NCBI GenBank assembly: GCA_001687465.1
Contig: LVLI01000035.1
Location: 62,001 to 126,000, forward strand
Origin: Halocafeteria seosinensis
Taxonomy: Eukaryota > Sar > Bigyra > Bicosoecida
Length of the DNA stretch: 64,000 bases
Reading direction: 5' to 3'
In this document: positions 24,101 through 34,000 of the stretch, one piece after another
How the letters are laid out: every line of letters begins with the position of its first letter
Numbering within the stretch: the first letter of the stretch is position 1
Notes under the pieces: generated by a model
Database searches by the model: none
The model's input: the letters and a program-made list of their open reading frames with translations, nothing else
Told to the model about the DNA's origin: nothing
Program-made: the position numbers and the translations under genes

Positions 24101-24189
24101 TCGGCTCTTGCGCACTCCGTGGGGATTGTGAGGAGTATTATGATGCACCCCGAGCATATTGACCAGCAGGGGATTCTACACCGACGCAT
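21128..24189 (-). CDS. PhoD-like metallophosphatase, secreted or membrane-anchored
   Basis: Six exons fit: 24189-23428, 23333-23160, 23095-22991, 22911-22118, 22048-21941 and 21872-21128, giving 895 residues. The chosen start gives a signal peptide (MRRCRIPCWSICSGCIIILL, then TIPTECARA). A polar, Glu/Pro-rich linker covers roughly residues 40-170. The PhoD fold is recognised by TRYIVQLRPGT, SCDRFNDDMD, FHLGDQ spliced to VYNDR, SWGRDTAATMLRNGAHWMV with PDDHDIVNN, and LLNLLF joined to TIGGDIHVFAHQE. These carry the Asp, Asn and His ligands expected for a binuclear metal centre. PhoD enzymes act as phosphodiesterases or alkaline phosphatases. A hydrophobic segment near the C-terminus (GSVLLAIFSGLTMTLWCVHG and following) suggests a membrane anchor with the enzyme outside. 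Intron 1 uses a GC donor and carries an 18-T tract. Confidence 0.88.
23334..23427 (-). other. GC-AG intron with T18 polypyrimidine tract
   Basis: On the minus strand the exon ends CCTCAG and the intron begins GCAAGT, the usual non-canonical GC donor context. It ends in a tract of 18 uninterrupted T (A18 at 23341-23358 on the plus strand) before CATACAG. Splicing here joins FGRRFPQ to VISLLGLQHDTRY in frame. The tract should be prone to length change. Confidence 0.75.
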
Positions 24190-24708
24190 TTCTCGGACAG
24201 CACTCACCGCACTGACGGGACCGAACAAGTAGTCTATAGGGAAGCCAGGTAGACAGCGTGGACTCACATCCACCGGATGTACCACTGTGCAGTGGCCTTA
24301 TCTTTCAACAGAGGCAGACAGTCTCCTTTACCAGCAGTTGGTGACTTTCTCTCGCTGCCCACGTCTCTAACTAACTATACTAACAGAAGCAGCTCAGCTC
24401 TAGTGGTTACAATGGTAGGGTCGTTGGCGTGGGACAACAACCCTGGTACTTGGTCGACCACACCCTGACAACAAGGACCTTGAAGAATGCCGGCCGGGCC
24501 CGGCTACTTGTCCTCGCACACATACAAGCAGACGGCGTTTGGATGGTTTGAGAACAGTGAAGCATTTTCAGGAAGAGCGAAAATAGTGCTTGTTTTGGGG
24601 ACAAACTGGGATTGTGTTAACTTACTTGCTTGGTTACAAGAGAGAGCGAGAAGGAAACACAGTAGAGTCTATTATTTGGACCGCATACAGATCGAGAACT
24701 CAACCACA
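24190..24708. promoter_or_regulatory. divergent promoter region of PhoD-like and RPB9 genes
   Basis: About 520 bp between divergent start codons. A minus-strand frame continues upstream of the PhoD start but has no ATG and contains GT dinucleotides usable as donors, so an upstream non-coding exon is possible. No further gene is seen. Confidence 0.4.
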
Positions 24709-25209
24709 ATGGCTCAAATGTGGTTTTGCCGAACTTGGTACGTGTTTTGTACATCCATCATTGCTCGAAATCAATGACGAGGGCTCTTCTGAGGCTGCAG
24801 CTCGGACCTCCTTTACCCGAAATTGGAGACGTTGCAGGCAGGAGAAGATAAAACCAAACGCAAACTATTAAGCGTGTGCAAACGATGTGGATACAAAGGG
24901 GAAGCAGCTCCCGGTTTCGAGTGTGTATACAGGAATAGACTTGTTCGAACGGCAGAGTATGTGGAAACAGTAGTGCTGCCATTTTGTTCACGGCATGCAA
25001 TTCGGACTTGCTCTTGCAGAAATCATTTAGCAAAAGTAAAGGATGATATTGTCAGTGACCCCACTCTTCAGAGGGACGAGGTAGCATGCCCTCAGCCGGA
25101 CTGTGATAATAATGAAGCTGTGTTTTTTCAGCCCCCGCAAAACAAGGATGATGAGAAAATGCATTTGATCTTCGTGTGTACAGCTTGTCGACACAAGTGG
25201 CAAGGATGA
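24709..25209 (+). CDS. RPB9: DNA-directed RNA polymerase II subunit RPB9
   Basis: Three exons, 24709-24737, 24801-24956 and 25020-25209 (both introns 63 nt), give 124 residues, close to the 122 of yeast RPB9. Both zinc ribbons are complete. The N-terminal one uses WFCRTC (rebuilt across intron 1) and CKRCGY. The C-terminal one uses CPQPDC and CTACRHKW. Diagnostic segments are IVSDPTLQRDEVACPQPDC and NNEAVFFQPP. RPB9 aids start-site choice, fidelity and transcript cleavage with TFIIS. The second intron is a multiple of three and open in frame, so a naive translation carries 21 spurious residues between VRTAE and NHLAKV. The TFIIS-type end KWQG is slightly shorter than usual. Confidence 0.94.
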
Positions 25210-25438
25210 GGAAACCAGTAGTTCAGCAGAGGTAGGATGTAGGAAGAATATAGAAGAAAAGACTTTATGTTTGGAGGTGCGACTATCATTTTCGTTGCGT
25301 TAGCTTCGAATAGGACTGGTCTAATGGGCATTGGTGTTGACACCTCAATTGCTCGCGCAAGCAGAACAGATAATAGCAACAAATCCTTTGCGTTTGGTTC
25401 ATGCCATTGCATATGGACGTGTACTGTCGGCGTCTGTA
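25210..25438. other. convergent intergenic spacer, RPB9 and AMACR
   Basis: A 229-bp gap between two convergent stop codons, presumably holding both 3' UTRs. Nothing else is seen. Confidence 0.5.
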
Positions 25439-27145
25439 TTAACGGCGACCCTGTGAAATGCATCCTGCAGACTTTAAGGAGTCAATATAGTCTCCCTGCA
25501 TGCCACACCATTCTGATAGTATTTCATCCGTGTGTCGTCCATTTTCCAGATGAAACCTCAGCAGTTCCGGAGACACTGCAGGGAGCGTGCCCTCACCAGT
25601 ATCGTTGTTAAATTTGGGAACAGCTGTTGTGTGGTATCCTCCTTTCTGATCTAGTTGAAATAGTCCACGGTGGCGGATATGTTCATCAGCTTTTGCCTCC
25701 TCCAGTGAGAGGACGGCGCTCACACAGGCTTCTGTACCCTCGAATATTTGTAACCTGTATGCAGTTTTCAGTCATTCGAGTTACTTGCATGCATTTGTTA
25801 CCTGGCGATGCTTACCAATCATCCCGCGTTCGGCGCTCAAACGTGCTCTGAAGCCTTCGACGCAGCTCGGGCCACCTCTTGACATCCATTTGATGACTCT
25901 GCATTTTGACACGAGAAAAATCGTGAATTCAGCATATTATCTATCGCATCAAGGGTATGCATGTCTGCATGCTTACAGCTTCAGCATCGTCAAAATCCAG
26001 TCCCCGTAGGAGTGCCTTATAAAATGGAGGCTCGATCGCTCCTACGGCGAGGAATTGCTCGTCTTTAGTCTGGTACACGTTATAGAATGGTGCGCCTGCA
26101 AGAAATCCCTCACGAGTGCACGAGTGCCAGCTGGTGAAGTTTCAAAAGAACAAGGACGAAACGTACCGAAATCCAATAAATTTGCACCAACTGTATCTTG
26201 CCACCAGCCAGTTTGTTTTAACCCATGCAAAATGGAGGAAAGGTACACCAGTCCGTCCACCATCGAGCAGTCAATGACTTCTCCTTGCAACGTCCTAGTC
26301 CTCTTGAAGAGCGACATCATCACACTGACTGCAGATATGTATGAAAGTCGATATAACCTGAGCTACCAAAGAGAAAAGGGAGGCTCTGAGTGTTCATACA
26401 AGCACAAAGAAGTCCTCCGGCCGCGAAATCCCCGAGGAGATTGACTGGAGGAACAGGGGTGTCCTTCCGATCTTTTCGGCAAAGCTGCGTTGGAATTCAA
26501 AAAGTGTTCGAGGAAAATTTCATGGGAATGAATAGGTGTTGCTTACGTCAAGGATTCCCGAATCCGCGAGATAGTTGATATCATGTCCAGCATACGCTGA
26601 TTTCGGTCCCTCCTGGCCATATCCTGACAATCGCGCAATGATAAGCTGTTTATTCACGCCAAACAGCGCGCTTGGGGAGAGATGTAGACTCTCAAGCACT
26701 TGCGGTCGGAAAGGGTCCAGAACCACATCAGCATGTTTGAGCAATTCCAACACGACTTCGCGTCCTTGCTCCTGTTTCAGGTCCACGGCAACGGACCGCT
26801 TCCCTCTGCGAAGGCACCAGCACTCTTGCCACGTCTATGATGCCACCACCTGTAACTGCACTTGAGTGAGACTCCATAATCTTACCTGCATAATGTGTCT
26901 GGGTACTGTGGAGGTTCGAGGCGGTCGACTCGAACGACGTCAGCGCCCCAGTCCGCCAAGAGCATACCGGCAAAGGGGACGGGGGCCAATCCTGCTAATT
27001 CCACCACTTTGACCCCTTTTAAATGAGGCTCATCGCCACTGTGTTTCCATCGTCGTCCGCGTATCACCCGAGGAATGCGCAGTGCAGAGAAAAATAACTT
27101 CCTGCGACCACATTCCCCCAAGGACGATCGCATTGCCATGGCCAT
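25439..27145 (-). CDS. alpha-methylacyl-CoA racemase (CaiB/BaiF CoA-transferase family III)
   Basis: Seven exons fit: 27145-26886, 26805-26547, 26484-26400, 26328-26167, 26095-25977, 25898-25816 and 25754-25439, giving 427 residues (human AMACR 382). Introns are 61-80 nt. Family landmarks in order: [50 protein letters not shown] across intron 1, [76 protein letters not shown] and [17 protein letters not shown]. The His of GHDINY, the Asp of LLGDF and the Glu of GAIEP match the residues implicated in racemase proton transfer. It would interconvert 2R/2S methyl-branched acyl-CoAs for beta-oxidation. The N-terminus is Arg-rich with few acids, as in mitochondrial presequences. The end (ISQGRR) is not a peroxisomal PTS1. 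Confidence 0.92.
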
Positions 27146-27221
27146 TCTGTATATACGTGTATATTGGCTGGTTTGAGCCCTAATGCCGTCCCTGTGCAAA
27201 CTCAAGAGAGAAATTACAAAC
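27146..27221. promoter_or_regulatory. very short bidirectional promoter
   Basis: Only 76 bp separate the ATG of the AMACR gene (minus) from the ATG of the alpha/beta hydrolase (plus). Both promoters must overlap each other or the coding regions unless a start has been placed too far upstream. Further in-frame ATGs exist a few codons into AMACR (MAMAM). Confidence 0.5.
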
Positions 27222-28167
27222 ATGACGGAATCTACTGGTTGTACTACAAGTTGTTTGACGAGCAAACGTGAATTCATCCTCACGATCCCCAGTTCGGGGG
27301 ATACTCCCATTTACACCTCTATCTACGTCCCTCACCAAGGCGAAGGAGACACAGTTCAACAGGCGATAGACAGGTATCCCAGCAAGAAATGTACAGTCCT
27401 GTGTCATGGACTCTTAAGTTCCCGATACGGATACTTCCTACCTATGCTGGCCGAGCGACTTCCAGGAATCGTTGTCGCTTTTGATTTTCACGGGTGTGGA
27501 GATACACGGGGGTATTTTTCCTTAGCAGGTGCGTAGTTGTATTTTATGATGGTTCTGCAAAGCAGCGGGAATGTAACGAGGCTGCTTTTGCTTGTAAGCA
27601 GGTTACGAGAATGATGTGCAAGATATTTTCGATGTCTGCCGCTACATACAAAGCGAACACCTTGGGCTTCAAGTTTCCGTGCTGGTAGGACACTCTCGTG
27701 GGAGCAACGACGTATTGTTGTTTTCTGCGAGGCACCATGATTTGGCGCCCTATCTGGAAAAAGTATCTGCCATTGCTGGAAGGTTCTATTTACATAACCT
27801 CTTTCCTAAAGTTTTTACCGAGAAGCAGCTTGAAGAACTAGAAAATAGTGGAGAGCTCCTTTGGAAAAATCCTATTCGGAATATGAAGGTGACTTTGGGT
27901 GAAAAGCAGACGGTGGAGAACCTGAGTATGGCTGATGAAGTGGGTACGATATCCGCTGCATTGCAGGTGCAAGTGGTGCATGGAACCGCAGATCGAAGAA
28001 TTCCTCCTGTTGATGCCTACCGCTTTCATGAGCACATTCCCAGAAGTGAGCTTGTGATGATAGAGGGGGCCAACCATGGTTTCGATAATGTCGACAATTC
28101 CTCGGGAACCCACAAAACCTCATCGGAATTGCTACTAGATAGTCTACTGCAATTCCTTCACGCGTAA
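27222..28167 (+). CDS. alpha/beta hydrolase (serine hydrolase, S33/acyl-thioesterase-like)
   Basis: Two exons, 27222-27528 and 27602-28167 (intron 73 nt), give 290 residues. The fold is complete: oxyanion motif [25 protein letters not shown] spliced to YENDVQDI, nucleophile elbow [14 protein letters not shown], acid [12 protein letters not shown] and catalytic His in [10 protein letters not shown]. The substrate is not fixed by sequence. Close relatives include cytosolic monoacylglycerol- or feruloyl-esterase-like enzymes. No signal peptide or membrane segment is visible. The gene is divergent from AMACR. Its stop codon lies only 15 bp from the stop of the opposite-strand laminin-G gene, so the 3' UTRs must overlap. 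Confidence 0.88.
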
Positions 28168-28182
28168 AGGGCAGTGATGACT

Positions 28183-30361
28183 TCATAGGTCCTCCTCCGC
28201 GTCAACATCCGTGAGGTTTATTCCTCGATAGAGTATGGGAATCCGCCGTGGAACCTGAGGTGCTATATTTGGAGGAGAAACTTCGATCTTGATTTCAAGC
28301 TCGGCTTTCATGCCGTTGATGGAGTACTCCAATGCTAAATGCCGAACCGTTTCCGTTACGTCCGCTAAGAGCCAAAAGCTGACGGTGTCGCGAAGGAAGT
28401 GTCCTGTGAGCAATGTTGAATAATAGTCCAGCGCAGCTTCCGGCCGAAAGACGGGGAATTCATTGTCGAGGCCCGTGAGTTTCCTCGACCAGTCAACAGT
28501 GGCAATCCCTTCGATAGATTCTGTTGATTTGAAGATTGTAATGCCTTTTGGGAAGCTTGTAAAGTGTCCTGTGAGCTGAGCGTGGTACCTCTCTGCTGCG
28601 AAAACGCGCACAGGTACCGGCTTTTCGCTTGTGACTCTTACTTGTGCGTGCAATGGAACAGTAGATACCTGCCATTGGATGGGTTTGTCAACGTTGGTGA
28701 TTGCACTAAAGTGTAGCGCAAAGCTCCGAGCGGGGTCTTTGACCTCGTTTAGCGCAGTAAAGCCGCGCCCGTCATTGAAGGACCAGTAACCAAGTAACAT
28801 TTTCTCTTGAAGCGGTAGCCCTGGATCCAGCCTGGTTAATGGAGTCTTCCCTAACTCCAAAGAATACCTCCAAAACAGGAGTTCGTCCATATCTCCTTCA
28901 AAGGTATTGCTGTAGGTGAATGACTCTAGAGAACGGAACGGAGAAAAACCTCCAACGATAAGTGGCGCTTCAGACATGCCTCCAGTCTGCGCAAGAGCCA
29001 TGTCTGCTTGTTCTACTCCGCTGTTATTTATGGCAATGACAGAATGTGTTCCGTTCCAGCTAATATCAAGCCGGTTCCATTGCTCTACGTTGACTGTGGC
29101 CTCGCTGTGCCAGATTTTGGACCAGGCTGCATTGAGGTATGTCACGTTGCTAGCGTCTGCAATTTGTGATTCTGTAGTGGCACCCAGTGTTAGCGTGACT
29201 CGCCAGCTCTCCGAAGAGAGGCTGGGGTCCTTTAGATTAATTCGCTTGGACAAACACAGTGCGTACTCTGGCTCTTCTAGTGTTCCTTTAGTGAATAGAC
29301 ACATGTATCGTCGATGTAGAGAGGGCGTGGGTCGAATCCACATCGATAGAGTGAATGACGTTAGCTTCGACAGTGCACCAATGGCGCTTCTGGATGAAAG
29401 CACATTCATTCCATTATGGGGAAAGTTGATTGAAAAGCCAGACGGGCTAAGAGAGAGAAGTTCCGGTGCCGCATACGAGATGGAGGCCATCATCCCTAGC
29501 AATTTTGGCGTCTTCAGCGGAGCATTGATAATAATAGCTTCGTCAATCAGACCCGAGAGGCCGCGCTCTCCTCTGTCGCTTCTTCCAAAGTCGAACGTGC
29601 CTATGAATGCCTCCGATTTCGTGGGCGAGGAGATAGAAGATCCATTAACGAAAAGCAGGCATCCATCGGGTCCATACGCGACGGCAACGAAGGTCCAGGT
29701 GTGATAAGGAACTAAGACCGTGGATGTTAAGAACTCTTGTTTCCCTTTGTCATGAGATTTACTGGCATAAATGGGTACGCCTGTGTCAAGCCCTGTGCTG
29801 TCGCTGGAGAGGAACAGTCCTCTGGGTTCGCCCTCGTAGAGGTTAGTTTGTGTAAAGATCGGACTGCAACCAATGAGCCTTGTAGTGAAGATACCTCCCG
29901 TTCACTCATTCGAAAAAGACTTACATGAACCTTGGAGAGTCAGTCACGCCTTTTGAACTGGGAATTAGGTTTATCCAGGCAGCCATCGTTATGTGCGGGG
30001 ATAGATGATGGGAAAGCGTATTTTCGTCTACTGTAACTTTGATTCTGGATGCTGAATCGAAGTACATGGCATGTCCTTGAAATGCTGATCTTGTTTCGAC
30101 GGCATTTTGAACTTGTGAAGTGGCTGCCAATTCAATCTGAGATGAGAGCATAGGAGAAAATTGACTTCTCAGAGGTAAATGCCTCGTAGAATTGGAATAT
30201 CTGTAGCCATGCGCTCCATTTTCGAAAGGGAAGTATGCCACCAAACTGGACAGCCCCCCTGCACTCTTCAAGCCCTCGGTGTATGGAATTACAAGAGTCC
30301 GAGCATAGGGAGCTGACAAGCACAGCCATGCGATAAAGACGATGCATGCTCTTGCAACCAT
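28183..30361 (-). CDS. secreted protein with two laminin-G/concanavalin-like domains
   Basis: Two exons, 30361-29925 and 29863-28183 (intron 61 nt), give 705 residues. A signal peptide is evident (MVARACIVFIAWLCLSAPYA). The first jelly-roll domain covers about residues 38-245 (SLVAYFPFENGA, ITMAAWINLIP, HTWTFVAVAYGPDGCLLFVN, GLSGLIDEAIII). The second covers about 265-490 (FTLSMWIRPTP, VEQWNRLDISWNGTHSV, FEGDMDELLFWRYSLELGK). Less clear beta-rich sequence follows. The last residues, IAPQVPRRIPILYRG then INLTDVDAEEDL, look like the first strand of a cadherin-like repeat that then stops at TGA. Such repeats are normally about 100 residues, so the C-terminus appears cut short. No membrane anchor is present. 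It is head-to-head with the giant gene. Confidence 0.85.
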
Positions 30362-31007
30362 TTTATCTCGCCCCTATGTCGACATGTTGTAGTTTGTGTC
30401 CCGTTGCAGGCCTTGCTGGATCGTCGGCGCGAGCAATTTGGCCTCCATGCTGCTTTTTGCTCACTTTTTTGTTTCTTACGGGTCAACACTATTCTTTCTG
30501 ATTAATAGAATAGTAGAATGAGGAGCATTGCAATGTTGAAGGCGCAATGGCCAGTTGCACCGAGTAGCACAAATGATTGTTGCAATTCTTATGCGCAGCG
30601 CATTTGGGTGGTTCTGTCCAACCAATATGATGACAGACTATGATAGTTTGTTGGATGACGAGTATTTATATATCAGTCACATAGCCTAGTTTTAGCTTGA
30701 TCTTTTTCAGTGACAAGCTTATTCCTCACGGAGAGTATTGCATGCAGTGGGGGTTTGGAAGTCAACACCACTTCACGTTACCATTTGATTTGGTGTATCG
30801 TATGGGATCGATTTGGAACAGGGCCTGTAGTGGAACTCGATAAATGTTTTTGAATAGAGAGTAGCGGGGTATAGTGTAGGTATAGTTCCTCGGATTGCTT
30901 CTTCGTCGCAGGTTTTCAAGAGATGGCTTGTGAGCTGTCGGATAAGCGTAGGGCCCAAATTGGAACATGGATGTCTAGACCAATTTAAGTCCCCGGCACC
31001 AGACATA
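30362..31007. promoter_or_regulatory. divergent promoter of laminin-G gene and giant surface-protein gene
   Basis: About 650 bp between the laminin-G ATG and the proposed ATG of the giant gene. It contains an AT-rich TATTTATATATC at about 30664-30675, usable as a TATA-like element. No other gene is supported. Confidence 0.45.
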
Positions 31008-34000
31008 ATGCCGGAACGTAGTGCTCAATTACGACCGCGTCAAGTGGACACGTTCCAGGTACCCTTGAACTGTGGGGAACGCTGCAGAGTGCACAACTTC
31101 AGTTGCTTCATGCTCCTGATGGCATGTGTCCTCATTGAATTAGAAGCCAAGGATATTTCCGGCGTTGAGAGATTGGAAACTCGAAGGTAGGCATTTTTAT
31201 TTACATTTTTATTGAATCAACAATGTACGACGCTGACGGTGAACGCAGAGGCCTTATCGATGTGTGGGAACCTGTTCCTCAGTCTTCCAATAACCTACTT
31301 AACAACCAAACCGGGGCTGTTCCCGTTCTCGAGCTGCCTTTCCTGAAAGCAAATGTTTTGGTGCGCCTTAACATGTCTCATATGGACCACGATCGCGCAA
31401 AGCGCCTTCAACTGGAATTTCCACACAACGCCGATGTTGCCGTCAAGCGCACAGGGACTTCAGACATAGAAGTCAGAGGACGATACACCTCAGTGAAACA
31501 GGCGATCCAATGGTTGCAGTTCGACGCGATAAATGCTTTTGGTAGTGGAGTCGTATGGGAAAACGAGTATGTTTTGGACTTGGTTGCCAATGATATGGGG
31601 AACTTTGGCAGCGGAGGGCCTGAGGAGGGTTCGAACGTTGTTCAGCTTAACTTGAAAACTATGGTGAGTTATTCCATCGAACGTGCTTTCCCAGTTTATT
31701 TGATGGTGGGTCAGACACACAAAGTTGAAATGGAAGTAGCACCTTATGTACCGCATGGGGCAAAATGTCATTTCAAGGGTTCAGAACAAGTTACGGTGTT
31801 AATGCCTGTATTTTGCGCTCGGCGGATTGTTATATGCGAGGTGGAAGTACCTCAGGCGACTGAAATACCTCAGGGGCAGCTTAGCGTTGTTTTCGAGCAG
31901 TCTGTCTCTCCTCCTCGAGCGGTCCACTTCTACCGCCGAGTAGGACTGATTGCGGCGCACATCGTGTATAGTGTTTCCACTGGTGTGTTCGTTAAGATAG
32001 AGGCTCGTACTGCTCTGAGAGAGGTTGGGACATATTTTTGTGCGTTCTTTCAAGTGCAAGATGGGAGGACCCAGAGAACAGAGAGTAGAGCCTTTAAGGA
32101 TTCAACGAGGTCTGTGCAATGCAACCTTCCACACACTTTGGTGCCTCCTAACGATGGAACAACCGTATCAATAGTGAGTGTCGTTGGCAGACAGTTATTG
32201 CTCCTGAGCGAGGAAGTAGCTGTCTCCTTCCCAGCACCTCCTGTGGTATACTCGGTGTTCCCAAGGCGCGTGTACTCAGATGTGGAAGCTACAGTCTATT
32301 TGTACGGTGACTTCTCCCGGAACAACAGCACTTCATGCTTATTTACATACTCAGACATGCGAACGAGAAGGGTTCCGTTTAACGCTATATCGCTCCAGGA
32401 GGGAGCATGTGAAGGACTTTTTATCCCCCCTGTGGAGACTAATCAAGTGCTACGCGTCAGTTTACTGGATAACTCTATGGGAATGGCAAGCGACGCTCTA
32501 GACCTTTATGTAGGCGACAGTGTACAGATTTTGGCGTACGAACAACTCAACCGAAGTATTGTTGTCAGGTTGAATCAAATTGTACTCGGATATCAATTTG
32601 CATGCGTCACTCCTTTTCTCGAGAACTCTCCTGCATTTCTGTTGAATGACACGTCTATCACCTGCGTTTTGCCCCCAGGGTCTCAAAACGGAAACCCATT
32701 GAAACTGGAAAAACAGATGAATATTGTTGGGCAGCAGCTAAAGATTTACTTCACCGAAAATGTACTTCAGTTTACAGTTCTGGACGCGTTTCCGTCGTCA
32801 ATCGTGCAGCGGGATGACAACGAAATTCTTCTTCACGTAAACTCGGTTAGCCCGCTTTCCATCATAAAGTGCCAGATCCTTGGAAGCCAGTGCAATGTAT
32901 CTGGGTATGCAGAGCTAATGCACGGGGACATAGTGTCTTGCCATTGGTCGTTTCCGGAGTTCTTGGACTGCTCAGGAACTACTCGCGTGTTGATATCTGT
33001 CGACACAGGGTCGGGCCCAAGAACTGCCGCCTCTTCGGTTATCGTGTACAAACCTCTTGTCGTAGAAGAAGTAGAGGCTGTTAGTTTTCAAGGAGAGGAA
33101 GAGATCATTTTAGCTGTTCAGCGCATTAATATTGATGGGAACACTAGTTCGCAGGGAGTAAGCTGCGAGAAGGGGTCCAATGTTGTAGAGGCTGTGTTGA
33201 CCTCGGACACAGAGATTCAATGCACGTTCCGCAGATCGGCCAAGGTGCGTAATGAAAATAGGAATTTGATCATATGGCTCTTTGGCCAGCTATGGGCCAC
33301 AACTACTCTTCCAAACGTGAAATGGCCGAGAGTAACAACTTGGACTCCATCTTCGTATGTCCCCTCGGCTGACATCAGTGTGAAATTTCATGGGAACTTT
33401 CCATTGCTAACGATGACGTATACTTGTGCGATTAACGGGTTTGGCTGCGTCCTGCAGCGCAGGAGTGATACAGAGATTGTATGTTCACTGTCGAACGATT
33501 CCCTCAGGAACCCGTCAGCCAATTTCTTTAATTTCTCTATCAATGTAGCACAGCATACAATGGCTACTGCGTCACTAAAGAAGGTAGAGCCTCCTCGGAT
33601 TGTCGTTGCAACGCCAACTGTGTTGTGGCGTGCAGAATTGCACTCTGTAGCTTTCGTGGGTGTCAACTTCTACTTTGATGAAAACCACTTAGAGTGCCAC
33701 TTCATTTCGCCGAGAAGCAGGTTTATCGCTCAGGCGAGAACCCTTAGTGATACCGTCGTAGATTGCGGACAAGTGGACACGGGTCAATATTTAGGCGATT
33801 TAGAAGCCACGCTTATTTATAAAGGGAAGAGAGTGGACGGCTCTTGCAATATAACCATTTTGGATGGGCATAGAATTACGGCTTCTTTTCGAGGGCCGGT
33901 CGTGTTGCCCCGAAAATTTGATGGCGTTGAGTTTTCGTTCGTTGTTGATACAGCAGGTGTTACAGAAGTTAGTTGGTCATGTGAGTTATGGGAATATGGT

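Noticed and set aside
25267-25611. Plus-strand open frames overlapping the AMACR 3' exon
   Set aside because: Antisense shadow of a well-supported conserved exon.
31223-31248. ATG at 31223 as the start of the giant gene
   Set aside because: The segment lies between a good donor (31187) and acceptor (31248), and using it leaves no export signal; kept only as an alternative.
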